Assembly: GCF_910592395.1 (NCBI RefSeq)
Contig: NC_088325.1
Coordinates: 9,426,109-9,490,108, forward strand
Source of the DNA: Lineus longissimus
Lineage: Eukaryota; Nemertea; Pilidiophora; Heteronemertea; Lineidae
Length of the DNA stretch: 64,000 nt
Reading direction: 5' to 3'
In this document: positions 54,302 to 64,000 of the stretch, piece after piece
Numbering within the stretch: position 1 is the first letter of the stretch
How the letters are laid out: every line of letters begins with the position of its first letter
The notes under the pieces: model-generated
Database searches by the model: none
Told to the model about the DNA's origin: nothing
Seen by the model: the letters and a program-made list of their open reading frames with translations, nothing else
Made by a program: the position numbers and the translations under genes

Positions 54302-55705
54302 GAAGCTGGCAACTTGTCATAAACTATTGAATGGTAACAAGGATTCATAATTTATGAAGGATTCATATTTATGAAGGAATCATATTTATGAAGGATTCAT
54401 ATTTATGAATCCATCATGTTAAGTATCGAATTCGCAGTCTTCAAACGATTTAAACAATATCATTTTAGTAGTGTTATCGTTATTGTCTGCCATACAAATT
54501 TCGGTGAACTTTTGGCACCATTTTACTATACTTTCCTTTTTAAAAATGATTCTACCCATCGACCTGAGCTTGTCCTTAATGTGCCTAAAATCAATATAAC
54601 AATGGCTGAGAAATATCCAAATTACAATCTTAAATTTTATAAAATTCTATTTGTAGTAGTTAACTCGCTTTTTGAGCCCCCCCCCCCCCCCCCCTCCCCC
54701 GATATCTTCGACTCATTTTCACGATTTTTCTCACAGGGTCTGATGCCTTGGTCATGTTGGTGGGGTGCCTCACATCCGTTTGGCCTCTAGTTATTGTCGT
54801 ACTTACATTTTGCATTCAATATTAAACTCGCCGGGCATTTGTCTTCGAGTGATATTTTTTTATGTCCACGCAAGTCAAATAGGCTTGATCCCTATCTTCC
54901 TCCCGAAAATAATTTTTTTGCGATTCCCACATTGACGATGATTAATATTATGATGACGACGGCACTGAGGAATGTACCTATCACACCCTTGTCGTCTGAC
55001 CATCAAATCAGGCCTTGGTCAGACGGCGAGCTTTGCGAGGAACTACTGTATGACTACAATGAAAAATATACAAAATACAAATTACACACCATTGTAAATG
55101 AACACATGAATGCAATGGAAAATATACAAAGTAAAGCAATCTTTTTTCTGAAGCTGGCAAAGAGTCATAAAATATTGAATAGTAACAAAGATTTATCAGT
55201 AATGAAACCTTCATGTTAAGTTATCATTCAATTTGTACAATATCATTTTAATAGTGTCATCGTTATTGTGTGCCACACGAATTTTGGTAAAATGTTGGTA
55301 CCATTTTAATGACCCATCGACCTAAGCTTGTACCAATGTGCCAAAAATCAATATAATAATTGCTGAGAAATAGCTAAATCATAATATTAAATTTTATAAA
55401 ATCCGCTTTTTGACTCATTTTCAAGATTTTTCTCACAGGGTCTGCCTTGGTTATGTTGGTGGAGTGCCTCACATTCGTTTGGCCTCTAGTTACTGTCGTA
55501 TTTACATTTTACATTCAATATTAAACTCGCCGGGCATTTTTCTTCGAGTGATATTTTTTCATGTCCACGCAAGTCAAACAGACTTGATGCCTATCTTCCT
55601 CCCGAAATATTTTTTACGATTCCCACCTTGACGATGATGAATATTATGATGACGATGGCACTGAGGAATGTACCTATCACACACTAGTCGTCTGATCATC
55701 AAGCT
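54302..55705 (+). repeat. Tandem duplication with possible receptor 3'-exon remnants
   Basis: Unit 1 (54302-54998) and unit 2 (55147-55705) match in order from GAAGCTGGCAA through TTCTCACAGGGTCTG and ACTCGCCGGGCATTT to ACTGAGGAATGTACC. In both, an acceptor-like TTTTTCTCACAG precedes a hydrophobic frame (unit 1: MLVGCLTSVWPLVIVVLTF, then a stop). Unit 2 also has an acidic Tyr-rich frame, DDDEYYDDDGTEE then CTYHTLVV and a stop; unit 1 has a stop within it. These could be relics of a membrane-receptor 3' end, or chance frames. Confidence is high for the duplication and low for coding. Confidence 0.6.
54678..54702. repeat. Poly-C tract
   Basis: A run of 18 C followed by T and 5 C, present only in unit 1 of the tandem duplication. 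It lies 41 bp upstream of the candidate splice acceptor. Confidence 0.85.
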
Positions 55706-55777
55706 GATGCTGAAAGAGATAAAAGAGGTCGATAAGAGGTTAGACGATTATATGAGACAGTCGGGCAACTAGGGAAC

Positions 55778-56053
55778 ATGGTGGTTTCAACATCTAAGCC
55801 ACCGCTGGTTCCGAAAGGCGCGCGCTGGAACAGAGCTCTCTCGGGTCACGCGTTGATCCAAGCCAATTCCGCACAACTGAAACTTGAACAAGTCTTCGAT
55901 CTGCTAAACATAGCATTACAAACGCTTCGTTTCAAAGCAAACGCCAGCTACAAATTCAATGATTTCTATAAAACTGTTGTTGCCAAAGACAACATTGATA
56001 CAAAAAGCGATATGTTTCGTCTTTTTCTTTTCGACAGTTTTGAGCAGTGGTGA
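55778..56053 (+). CDS. Hypothetical 91-aa ORF with a decayed second copy
   Basis: It starts MVVSTSKPPLVPKGARWN and ends SDMFRLFLFDSFEQW. The middle part (LKLEQVFDLLNIALQTLRF) looks helical and amphipathic. I do not recognise the family. A degenerate copy at 51408-51590 shows the sequence is dispersed, so it could be a piece of a mobile element or a duplicated exon. It lies directly after the tandem duplication. The frame is open upstream from an in-frame TAA about 40 bp before the ATG, so a spliced origin is possible. Confidence 0.35.
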   Translation: MVVSTSKPPLVPKGARWNRALSGHALIQANSAQLKLEQVFDLLNIALQTLRFKANASYKFNDFYKTVVAKDNIDTKSDMFRLFLFDSFEQW

Positions 56054-57554
56054 TGGCATCGATTTGAGAATAATTTTCTAAATGTGTTATTCTACACCAC
56101 AATATCACACATTTTTCTGGTTAGTAGTTAGACCATATCCACAACTCCGTGGATATGGTCTATTGTTTTTACTGAGCCGATCGCCAGGACCCGAGGGATG
56201 TGGTTTTCGACACGTATCTCCGAAACTGCCGCACGGAACGACCTGAAATTTGGTTAGGTTACGTTTCATAACCTGCTAACGAACAACGTGTACTTTATTT
56301 TTGCAGCCGTTGCTTACTTTTTTAGTTTTCGGGTGATTTTTGATGAAAATCGCCGGTTCTGAACCGTTCCGGTAATAGCACTGCCTCCCGCGTTTTTACC
56401 GATTAGGCAAGTTGCTCAACGTTGATCTGTCCCGACCTGAACAGGTGGGAGGATACCCGCTACATGGAAGAGCCAACAGACATTTCGTCTGCGCATTCTA
56501 GACTGGGTGAGTGTGATTTTTTCGTGATTGTAATCGCCCTCAAATTTGTGTTGAAACACTGCATCAGACAAAATTAACTCATCAGAGGTCAAGAAAAGGA
56601 TCTTAAGAATATATATTCGCTGTTAGTTTGGGTGATTATAGGGAGCACGTCCATCTTTTGAGGCAAACTTGTCGTCCGAAAGTTTCCAGATCCCCGCAAT
56701 GGCGGATATACCTTCATCAAAAAAATTACGAATTCGGGCAAGTTTCATCAAACTGTGCACCTTAAACACCTAAGAATGTATCAAAATCACCCAGACTCTA
56801 CACATGAGATATACCTTCACTGAAAATAATTGCTAAAACCTCGCTTAACGTGTCGCGAGTGCTGAAAGCAACAGTTTTGGAGATCGTTTTTCTGTACATC
56901 CTGCTCACTCCTGTAGAAATGTACAGTAAAGCACGTATACACGTGCAGTGTAAATGGACACACGAATGTACACACCTTCTGAAAATATTGTCAGCAAAGG
57001 TGATAAGTGTTTGTTCTGAATTATGACAATGAAATTCATAGACTATTAGCAGGTAGTCAGTGTCTGTTGGTCTGAATAATGAATGATAAAACTTCTGGTG
57101 AAGTTAAAATATTTCCTCGCTTTGTTTTACAGCCTGACGCAGTGACGGGGATGATCAGCATCTGTTCTGTTCTGCGACCGCATCAGTCACGGATATAGGA
57201 GCCTTGACCACGAGGAGCTGATGAGGCAAAGTCGTATAACCGTCTTAACCTTGACATCGGTGCAGTGCTGAATTTGCCGTCCGAAGACAAACCAGTATAA
57301 TATTCCAGCCGTATTTCGTTCTTTTCACTGTAATTCACTGTACTTCAAAAAGACTGAATAAATAAACCTACTGTGGCAGTTAGTTTAAAAAGATATTATT
57401 GCATTTTACGTTTTTACTCTTAGTGCTGATCGGTCATACCCCTTGGGCCTGGCCGTAACCTTGCATACTGGTTGTCTCGATGCCGTATGCTATGACCATG
57501 TATATATCTACTGGACTGGTTTGTTGCACCATGTCGAAGGAATTTTATGTAGAG
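56054..57554. other. Noncoding stretch
   Basis: Contains a perfect 13-bp hairpin at 56130-56161. No gene is supported. CATCAGTCACGG/CATCTGTTCTGTTCTG strings near 57160-57190 have no clear role. Confidence 0.45.
56130..56161. repeat. Perfect 13-bp hairpin
   Basis: AGACCATATCCAC (56130-56142) and GTGGATATGGTCT (56149-56161) are exact complements with a 6-base loop, AACTCC. A related GACCATATCC block forms part of the TIRs of the element at 60905-61492. Confidence 0.75.
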
Positions 57555-57622
57555 ATCCAGAAGTATTAAGGTAGCAGGAAGGGTTGGGCGTTTGTGGTTT
57601 CTGAGTCTGGGGGGGTTGGTGT

Positions 57623-57686
57623 CTGTTGACTGTGCTTTTAAAGAGACTAGGCATGGCGCCAGTCTCTCTAAAAGCACAGTCAACAG
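57623..57686. repeat. 26-bp-arm hairpin
   Basis: CTGTTGACTGTGCTTTTAAA (start of the left arm, 57623-57648) pairs with 57661-57686 with one mismatch in 26, around the 12-base spacer AGGCATGGCGCC. The right arm is repeated in direct orientation near 58013-58040. Confidence 0.8.
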
Positions 57687-57924
57687 GCATTTGGTCTCAG
57701 TATTTGGGTTTTGATTGCCATGACTGTACCCCTGTAAAAGTCAGAGGAGGAGAAGTTTGGAATGATGAAAGCATTGAAGAAGAAGAAATGTTATTATTGA
57801 GGAAAGCAAAATTTATTATGAGACTAGAAGGCAGTGTCCTGACTTGATTATTTTGAAAATGGCGGTCTGAACACATTAAAAGGTGGAACATGGCATTTTA
57901 TCGACTTTGAAGTGTTCCGCAGTT

Positions 57925-59207
57925 AAAGGGAGACTATAGGCAGCAGCTAGGTAGGCAAGATAAAGTCATACAAATTTGCCAATAGGGGTCAGTCATATCT
58001 CTAGGCATGGCGCCAGTCTCTCTTAAAGCACAGTCAACAGGCATTTGGTCTTAGTATTTGGGTAAGTACAGAATCAAGGCAGCTCAGAGAGCAATGATTG
58101 AAAGATGGTGTGGACAAGTCCAAGGATACTGCATCAGTCACGACCATCTTCTCATCAGAAAGCGTCACCACCAGCATATTCAATGTTCAGTTCCAACCTG
58201 TACAAGTCCAATGCACGCCTGTCATGGTCAGCAGTGGTCAGCTTAGCGCGATATGGAACATTCTTCTGAAACTCAAGCGAGGGAAGTCTGCTCATTAGCC
58301 TATCTCGCGCACTGCTCCTTCTTGTCAAACATCGTAGTGAAATCGTGGTACAGTGGGGCGTCCTCGAGGATTGCAGCTGGTCGGACAGACGTGAGGTGGA
58401 ATGTGGGCGGCTGCACTTCTTCGTTGATGTGCGATGGCAGATAGCACAGTTGTTGCGTTGCATGACAGCTGAAAGTGAATGTGATATCATAGAAGTGAGG
58501 CGTTTGCAATGAGACTATAGGTGAAGTAGAAGCAAGGAGTGAAATGGGCCATCTTCCAGTGACTAATATACAGAGTAAGGGCACTGGGTGTTGTTAGATT
58601 CAGCATTGAATGTATTCCTCGTACAAGCGTGAATAGTATGGACATACAGTGAGAGGTGAGAGACCCCTATTGACTACTTCTTGTAACTTTATCTTGGATA
58701 TTATATTAGTAATAGTATTGAACTTCTAGCCATGGAATAATGAAGAAATTGAAGTTGTAGGCATGGAATATGAAAAATTATTCAACGGTGAAAGACATTA
58801 TTCCATGAGGCTTTGCCGTGATCGCAAAGGACGCGACGCGATTGGTTCACATGCTAATGAGGTATGATAATGATAATTACCTCTATAATGCTACTTGGAT
58901 AGCGACTGTGTTGTTGATTGCAACAGTGGTCTATGTCAATGTGTGCCTGTAATGTCAATGAAGTATGATGAGGTGATGACGATAGTGCAATTATTAAATA
59001 TTGGCAAGAGATCATACTACAACATAGGTCTTGTTTTTGACAGATGACTGTGCGACATTCCCATTGGGTCTTGTTAGAGTCAGCGCTGCATGTATTCCTT
59101 GTACAAACTTGAATAGTTGTGACAGACTTTGAGGGGTGAGAGACCCCTATCGGCTACTTCGGCTAACTTTATCTTGCCTACCTAGCTGCTAGCAATAGTG
59201 CCCCTTT
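57925..59207. mobile_element. TIR element, possibly Kolobok-like
   Basis: AAAGGGAGACTATAGG at 57925 is matched in reverse at the 59207 end (CAATAGTGCCCCTTT). A perfect 25-bp block (57942-57966, AGCAGCTAGGTAGGCAAGAT then AAAGT) is complemented exactly at 59166-59190. Pairing continues to the GATAGGGGTC blocks, about 65 bp in all. TTAA abuts the left end; the right has TTAT. No transposase was found; the superfamily is a guess from TTAA. Confidence 0.6.
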
Positions 59208-59430
59208 ATCAAGACTGAAACCCACTGTGCGGGGCTAAGAAATTACCTTTATAATCCTAGTTGGATAACCACTGTGTAGATGATTTGAAGAGTGCTCTGT
59301 GGATGTGTGCCTGTAATGTCAATGAAAGTATGATGAGGTGATGACGATAGTGGAATGACGAAATATTGGAAAGAGATCTATTCCTAGAAGAACATATGTC
59401 CTGTTTTGACTAGGTGGCGCATTTTAGAAT
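58560..59430 (+). repeat. Pair of degenerate direct repeats
   Basis: TTGTTAGA(T/G)TCAGC...GTACAA and GAGAGACCCCTAT occur at about 58589-58675 and 59069-59150. TGTGCCTGTAATGTCAATGA and TGATGAGGTGATGACGATAG occur at about 58942 and 59305. The segment was therefore duplicated and then drifted. Confidence 0.7.
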
Positions 59431-60328
59431 CAGCAGTGAGCACTGTGTGTAACATGGTGGATGGTGGAGGCAGCGGAGATAATAACTGTGTCGAAAGTAT
59501 TGTTATAGGGCCTTCCCTAGGCCCATGGGGTTAAATTTACAATCCACGATTGAAAAGACGTAGTTTGATCGCATTCAACTATAAATCCATTGAACAGTTG
59601 TGTTCCTTTAGTCAACTGATGACCTTTTGTTGGGCCATGATCGGGGATTGTAAACTGTAAATGTATTATGGACTGGGAGAGGGGGGAAACACAAGTGAAA
59701 TAGACCAAAACAAGTGATTTTGGGGCTTTGGTTTAGACGCATGCCCCACATGCGCCATGCGGGATTATACGGTTCATGTGAACTTGTTGACATCTACATG
59801 ATCTAGTGCTGTTATTAACTTATTGGTCATGGTACATGGTAGGCCTGATCATCATGGCTATATGTTTCAGGAAAAGCTCGGAGTAAAATGAACTGCCGAT
59901 GAATAATGATGTTGTTCATGTTTACCATGTTTACTAGTACATAGCCATAGGGTATGCACTGGCCAGTGCACTTTCTGCACGTCGTCATGGTCATGTGTGA
60001 TACCTTGCATATTTTGTTTTTTGAATGCGCATGCTTTTTGGGCAAAATCACTTGTACCAACACTAATGAATAATGTCTTCTTATCCCTATGACTCCATAC
60101 ACAGTGAGGGCATTGTCCCATTCCCATCAAATGGTAACTTATTGTACCGTATTAGGGTGGAAGTTGGGGAGCAGATACCTACCGTTGCACGCCTGTCATA
60201 AATCAGTAGTGATGAGCTTAGCGCGATATGGAACATTCTTCAGAAACTCAAGCGAGGGAAGTCTGCTCATTAGCATATCTCGCGCACTGCTCCTTCTTGT
60301 CAAACATCGTAGTGAAATCGTAATGGAA

Positions 60329-60353
60329 AACGTCTGGCTTTGCGCCAGACGTT
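60329..60353. repeat. Perfect 10-bp hairpin within R1 copy 3
   Basis: AACGTCTGGC (60329-60338) and GCCAGACGTT (60344-60353) are exact complements around TTTGC. Copy 2 has a weaker form (CTGGCTTGCGCCAG near 35752). Confidence 0.75.
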
Positions 60354-60904
60354 GAGACTAATAAGTGAAGAACTAATAGGTAAAGAACTTCTACTTGCGC
60401 GAGACTGCTCTGATAAAATTATCATTGCAGAGACTACGGTGACGTACACATATATTTTTTACAATCAAAAATGCCCTCAAAAGACGTCATGAAATGATTA
60501 TTTTATTGATATTTCCTACTATATACCTTCCAATTATCACTTTATACAAATAGATCGGCGTTAGGTCGCATGCTTTTCTTTCCTGGTGACACTATAAAGC
60601 AAAATAGTTGCAACCCCGTAAATGCGCTATAAGTCCAATAATAAGTGACGGTGACCCGTTATAAATGTTTCGCCAGCTTCGCTTTTTTGCCGCTACGCGG
60701 CGCGTTGGGCCCTTGCGTCAAGACACTTCTATTACATCACAATATACACCTCAAAAGAATGGTTGTAAAAATCCTTGCCATGATTCCCGGTTGCCCCTAT
60801 GTTGTGACCATGCATGCATCAATGGCCTGGGATGTTGCAACCTACACTTCAAAGGAATGCGAAGTCTAAATCACATTTATTTTTTGTCCCCAGGTTGTGA
60901 CTTT

Positions 60905-61492
60905 CCTAACAGCAATTGCAGACCATATCCCTGGTGATAGTGTTTTGTCATCTTAAAAATGAGCACCAGGACAAAGCACCAAAAACCTGCCACTTAAGAT
61001 CAGATCAGAAGTTACCTACGTGGTGCCAGTACCCACAAGTGCATGATTGACACCTAGATCATTTGAAGAAAAAATTGGCAGCAGAACCATGTGTGCATGG
61101 AGGGAGGTATTATAATATAAATACTGTGGAGACGCAATGTATTATTGGTCGTCCCAACATTGGGAGCTTTCATCCCCACCAGCCATATCAGATGGCCAAC
61201 TGGTTTCCCTCACTCGACCAGAAAACTCATCAAAAGATACGAAAGATGTTGAGATTCAGATTACGTTTGCTTGTTGTCTGCTGGATTCTGACCATCCATA
61301 TGCTGAGTTGTTGCAGTCCCAGAACCATCGCTAATTCTAGTATTTATGATGCACCTACTGTCACAACCTAATTCAGCTGGTTATTCAGGGTTATTTGCCT
61401 CTGATTTATCTGGTTATATCCTGGTGCAAACCTAATTTCTCAACATGACAAAATACTTTCACCAGGGATATGGTCTGCAATTTGCTGTTAGG
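60905..61492. mobile_element. 588-bp TIR element
   Basis: Left terminus 60905-60951 (CCTAACAGCAATTGCAGACC...) is matched in reverse at 61445-61492 with one indel and about three mismatches. Weaker similarity continues to about 75 bp (GCACCAGGA blocks). No target duplication is obvious. Internal frames (for example 61063-61371) have no recognisable domain. Confidence 0.75.
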
Positions 61493-62114
61493 CGAATTGC
61501 CCAATACTAGTTAAGTGTGTTGTCGCTGCTTTTCGGACCATCTAAGGGTATCACATGGTTACATTTGCTGTCATCAAATGAGATATTCATATCTCATCAA
61601 TTTCGACTGACTACAATGACTTTAATAGCAGGTTTATCGCGTTTGCGGTAAAAACGAAAAAAGACTTCATAAATGTAAAGGCCCGAATTCATCATTACCT
61701 TTCTCTGCCCTTGATGACAGTAAGGCCCCCCGTTTTAGCCCTTTTAGTGGGTCCATTTTATCAATATTGCCTAGGGATTGAGGGATTAGCCGTTCAGTTT
61801 GTGTTTATCGGGAATATTTCTTCCCCACTAAGGAAATAAAATATGAAATATTGTGCAGCGTCGCTTTTGGGAACAAGACAGTTCGCCAGCAAATTTATCA
61901 CAAATAGCTGTTTTAAATTTTGAAATTGACTAAAGAATAACGACTTTAGAGCTATAAAATTAAGCGTTTTTTGGTCGATCTCGCCTGGTTCTCATCGTTT
62001 GGTGATGTCCCACGGCTTTGCCGATCAGTTAGCGTACCCCCGCCTCGAGCAAGTCGCAGTGTTATGCGTTCCAGACTGATCACTCAAACGTGTTCAGTTG
62101 CCGTGCGCAGTTGT
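61493..62114. other. Noncoding stretch
   Basis: No gene, repeat or strong regulatory signal supported. Confidence 0.5.
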
Positions 62115-62549
62115 TACTGTAGAACGGAAAATATCCGCAGCATATAATTTCCGCGAATGCCTCATGTTGGACATATTTATTCGCTGCAAAATATTTTCGC
62201 GAGTGAATATTTTTTTCCAAGAATATTTAAGCTGTCTATTTTGACTCGAAGCTCTTAGTGTGAGGGGACTGTAGTTTAAAATGTCCCCAACTTAACAAAA
62301 TATGAGCAATAATTAAGCAAAAGTTGTTTAAGTTAGGTGTAATTATGACAAGTGCTAATTGCGCGGGGTATACACGTAGGCCTTCGTTGGGCCAAGCTGT
62401 GTGCAGTGGCTCTGTGGAAACATGGCAACAATGAAATGGATTTCATGCTAAAAGCAAGAGATTTTCGTGGCAGAATGTTTTCGCGAGCCTGACCTACTCG
62501 CGAAATGCGCGATAACATTCTGCACGAGAAATTTTTCCATTCTACAGTA
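62115..62549. mobile_element. 435-bp TIR element with TA ends and nested hairpins
   Basis: TACTGTAGAACGGAAAA at 62115 is complemented by TTTTCCATTCTACAGTA ending at 62549, with one mismatch. TA at each end is consistent with a TA target, as in Tc1/mariner MITEs. Inside, CAGAATGTT (62471) pairs with AACATTCTG (62514), enclosing TTCGCGAG (62480-62487) with CTCGCGAA (62497-62504). No ORF of note. Confidence 0.7.
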
Positions 62550-63237
62550 TAAAGTGCACAATATTTTTGAACTGTAAAATTAAAATTAATTGTAAAATGT
62601 ACAGTGTTTATATTTTAAATGGAATTTCAAATGTTCTGGAATAGTGGATTTTACTGAGAGTGCTTATTCTCATGAATCCAATCCAAAATTAAAAGTCATC
62701 GATTTTTGAAAAGAGGTTCACATGTCAACTTTGTGTTATGTTGACTATATTACAATGTCCATTGGTTGCGCTTTATTGTAGAATTGGTTTGAGAAGTTTT
62801 GTCAGGACTCCATGAAAGGGGAATGTCCATGAAAGAGGAATGACCTCTTTACTTTTCTAGCTCTCTATTTGTAGATTTTGCAAAGAGGCTGTTCACAAAT
62901 TCTCTCGCTTTGTAAAATGACACATTTCACTACTATAATTGCTCATATATTCATGTTCACACAAACCCAATCATCAGTCAGTCAAAGTTTGAACAAAATT
63001 AGCACAAACACAAACCGTCCTTAGAATAAAGTTGTGATGTTTCACCAGTTTTTTAGGTTTCTTTGTGAAAGTGGGGTTTATAAAACCACTTTTTCTACAT
63101 AGATAAATGATCTCTAGGCAAAATAGCATATGTATTATTGTTCAGGCAATCAAAGTCATCAATCTGGCAGTGGTTTCAACAAAATGTAGGCAAGACGTTT
63201 ACCAATATTGAAACACAACATTTTGTAGATTAATGCT
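62550..63237. other. Noncoding stretch upstream of the terminal LINE fragment
   Basis: AT-rich; TGAAAGGGGAATGTCCATGAAAGAGGAATG near 62812 is a short direct repeat (15-bp units: shown in two parts TGAAAGGGGAATG and TGAAAGAGGAATG). It may include decayed upstream LINE sequence, but I cannot show it. Confidence 0.4.
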
Positions 63238-63885
63238 ATGGAGGAAGAACACCTCGGTATTATTTTGGGTCCTCGTGTTGATCGGAGAAGAGTAGAGCTT
63301 TTAATAAATGACTTGTACAAAAGAACTAACATGTTAATGGCACAGTTCAGATTTGCCCATGCGCATGTAAGGTACGCACTTTTCAAAAGTTTTTGTATGT
63401 CTTTATATGGTTCCCAGCTTCTGGACTTGTCTAAGCCTTATATGGAGGAATTGTTTGTTGCGTGGCGGAAGTGTCTGCGACGGGTTTTAAATCTACCATA
63501 CAGGACTCACAATGATTTACTGCCGTGCATTGTTCACGACTTTTGTATTGAAATTGAATTAGAAAAACGGTTAATGAATTTTATGGGTGGTATGTCTTCA
63601 TCTAAGAATGTATTTGTCAGCTTGTGTTTTAAACTTGTGTGTCAGGGGAGAGAATCTTCACTGGGGAGAAGTGTCAACATGTTGTATGCAAAATATGGGT
63701 TAGATAGGAACAATGTGGACAGCTGGGGAGATATGTTGAGGGTTTTTTATATAGTGAATGATAAGAACGGGCAAAATAGGTTAGCGGAACAGATTAGCGA
63801 ATTGATGGTCATGCGAGACGTAGGGGATGCGGCGTTTAATCATAGGGAATTAACAGAAATGATTGATTTTCTGTGCACTAGTTAA
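63238..63885 (+). CDS. C-terminal part of a LINE ORF2 protein
   Basis: An open frame of 215 residues. Blocks include HLGIILG, FRFAHAHVRYALFKSFCMSL, YGSQLLDLS, AWRKCLRRVLNLPYRTHN and LLPCIVHD. This is the region after RT found at the end of many invertebrate non-LTR ORF2 proteins. The catalytic domain is missing, so the fragment is 5'-truncated. The ATG at 63238 is only the first in-frame Met, not a natural start. The stop is at 63883-63885 and its 3' UTR may run past the window end. Confidence 0.75.
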   Translation: MEEEHLGIILGPRVDRRRVELLINDLYKRTNMLMAQFRFAHAHVRYALFKSFCMSLYGSQLLDLSKPYMEELFVAWRKCLRRVLNLPYRTHNDLLPCIVHDFCIEIELEKRLMNFMGGMSSSKNVFVSLCFKLVCQGRESSLGRSVNMLYAKYGLDRNNVDSWGDMLRVFYIVNDKNGQNRLAEQISELMVMRDVGDAAFNHRELTEMIDFLCTS

Positions 63886-64000
63886 ATTCTTTGAACCTTG
63901 ATTTTTCACGGATATGTAAATAGATCGTTGTAAACAAGCACCTAGCACCCAGCACAAATCTGTAAATGCACCACATGTGTCAGAACTATTTCTCGACGAA

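Larger units (their letters stand above)
57555..60722 (+). repeat. Interspersed repeat R1, copy 3, split by other elements
   Basis: The R1 5' landmark (AAGGTAGCAGGAAG) is at 57563 and the 3' landmark (CGCGTTGGGCCCTTGCG) ends at 60722. Between them lies about 2.5 kb absent from copies 1 and 2, including the TIR element at 57925-59207. The block starting CACGCCTGTCAT and running through GCGCGATATGGAACATTC occurs at both 58212 and 60190. This suggests either a nested insertion with duplication or two R1 relics. Confidence 0.65.

Noticed and set aside
61063-61371. 102-codon ORF within the 60905-61492 TIR element as a transposase
   Set aside because: No DDE/D-type motif, zinc finger or HTH can be seen, and it is too short for a transposase.

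Overview
The window is animal nuclear DNA. It carries one multi-exon host gene with GT-AG introns, several classes of non-LTR retrotransposon, a BEL/Pao LTR retrotransposon and many short inverted-repeat DNA elements. The mix suggests a marine invertebrate (amphioxus, hemichordate, echinoderm or lophotrochozoan), but nothing in the sequence fixes the species. No bacterial operon, rRNA, tRNA or CRISPR array was found.

The main host gene lies on the + strand from 22283 to 50222. Ten exons join in frame into a 963-residue type I membrane protein: signal peptide, five Ig domains, two fibronectin III domains, one membrane helix and a 223-residue tail rich in tyrosine motifs. Each extracellular domain is one exon, and every intron up to the membrane exon is phase 1. 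It looks like a nephrin/CD22-like adhesion or signalling receptor. Its introns hold most of the window's TIR elements and LINE fragments.

Layout: 1-3.8 kb, a decayed minus-strand LINE split by an interspersed repeat called R1 here. 3.8-8.8 kb, unassigned DNA with one inverted-repeat element. 8.78-9.45 kb, a 251-bp tandem repeat. 9.5-11.26 kb, a decayed plus-strand LINE. 11.3-18.6 kb, a complete and very young BEL/Pao element with 720-bp LTRs that differ at one base and a 5-bp target duplication. 18.6-22.3 kb, noncoding DNA upstream of the receptor. 22.3-50.2 kb, the receptor gene with intronic insertions: a Tc1/mariner-like element, a CR1/L2-like LINE, a gypsy fragment interrupted by an RTE-like LINE, a duplicated CRE/CCAAT module, a 435-bp MITE, R1 copy 2, and two 0.84-0.91-kb TIR elements with CAWTG target duplications. 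50.2-57.5 kb, a palindromic MITE, an AT-rich minisatellite, a tandem duplication that may hold remnants of receptor 3' exons, and a 91-codon ORF with a decayed second copy. 57.5-62.6 kb, R1 copy 3 and nested TIR elements. 63.2 kb to the end, the C-terminal part of another LINE.

Exons were joined by reading splice signals, reading frame and domain logic. No transcript or homology search was available.
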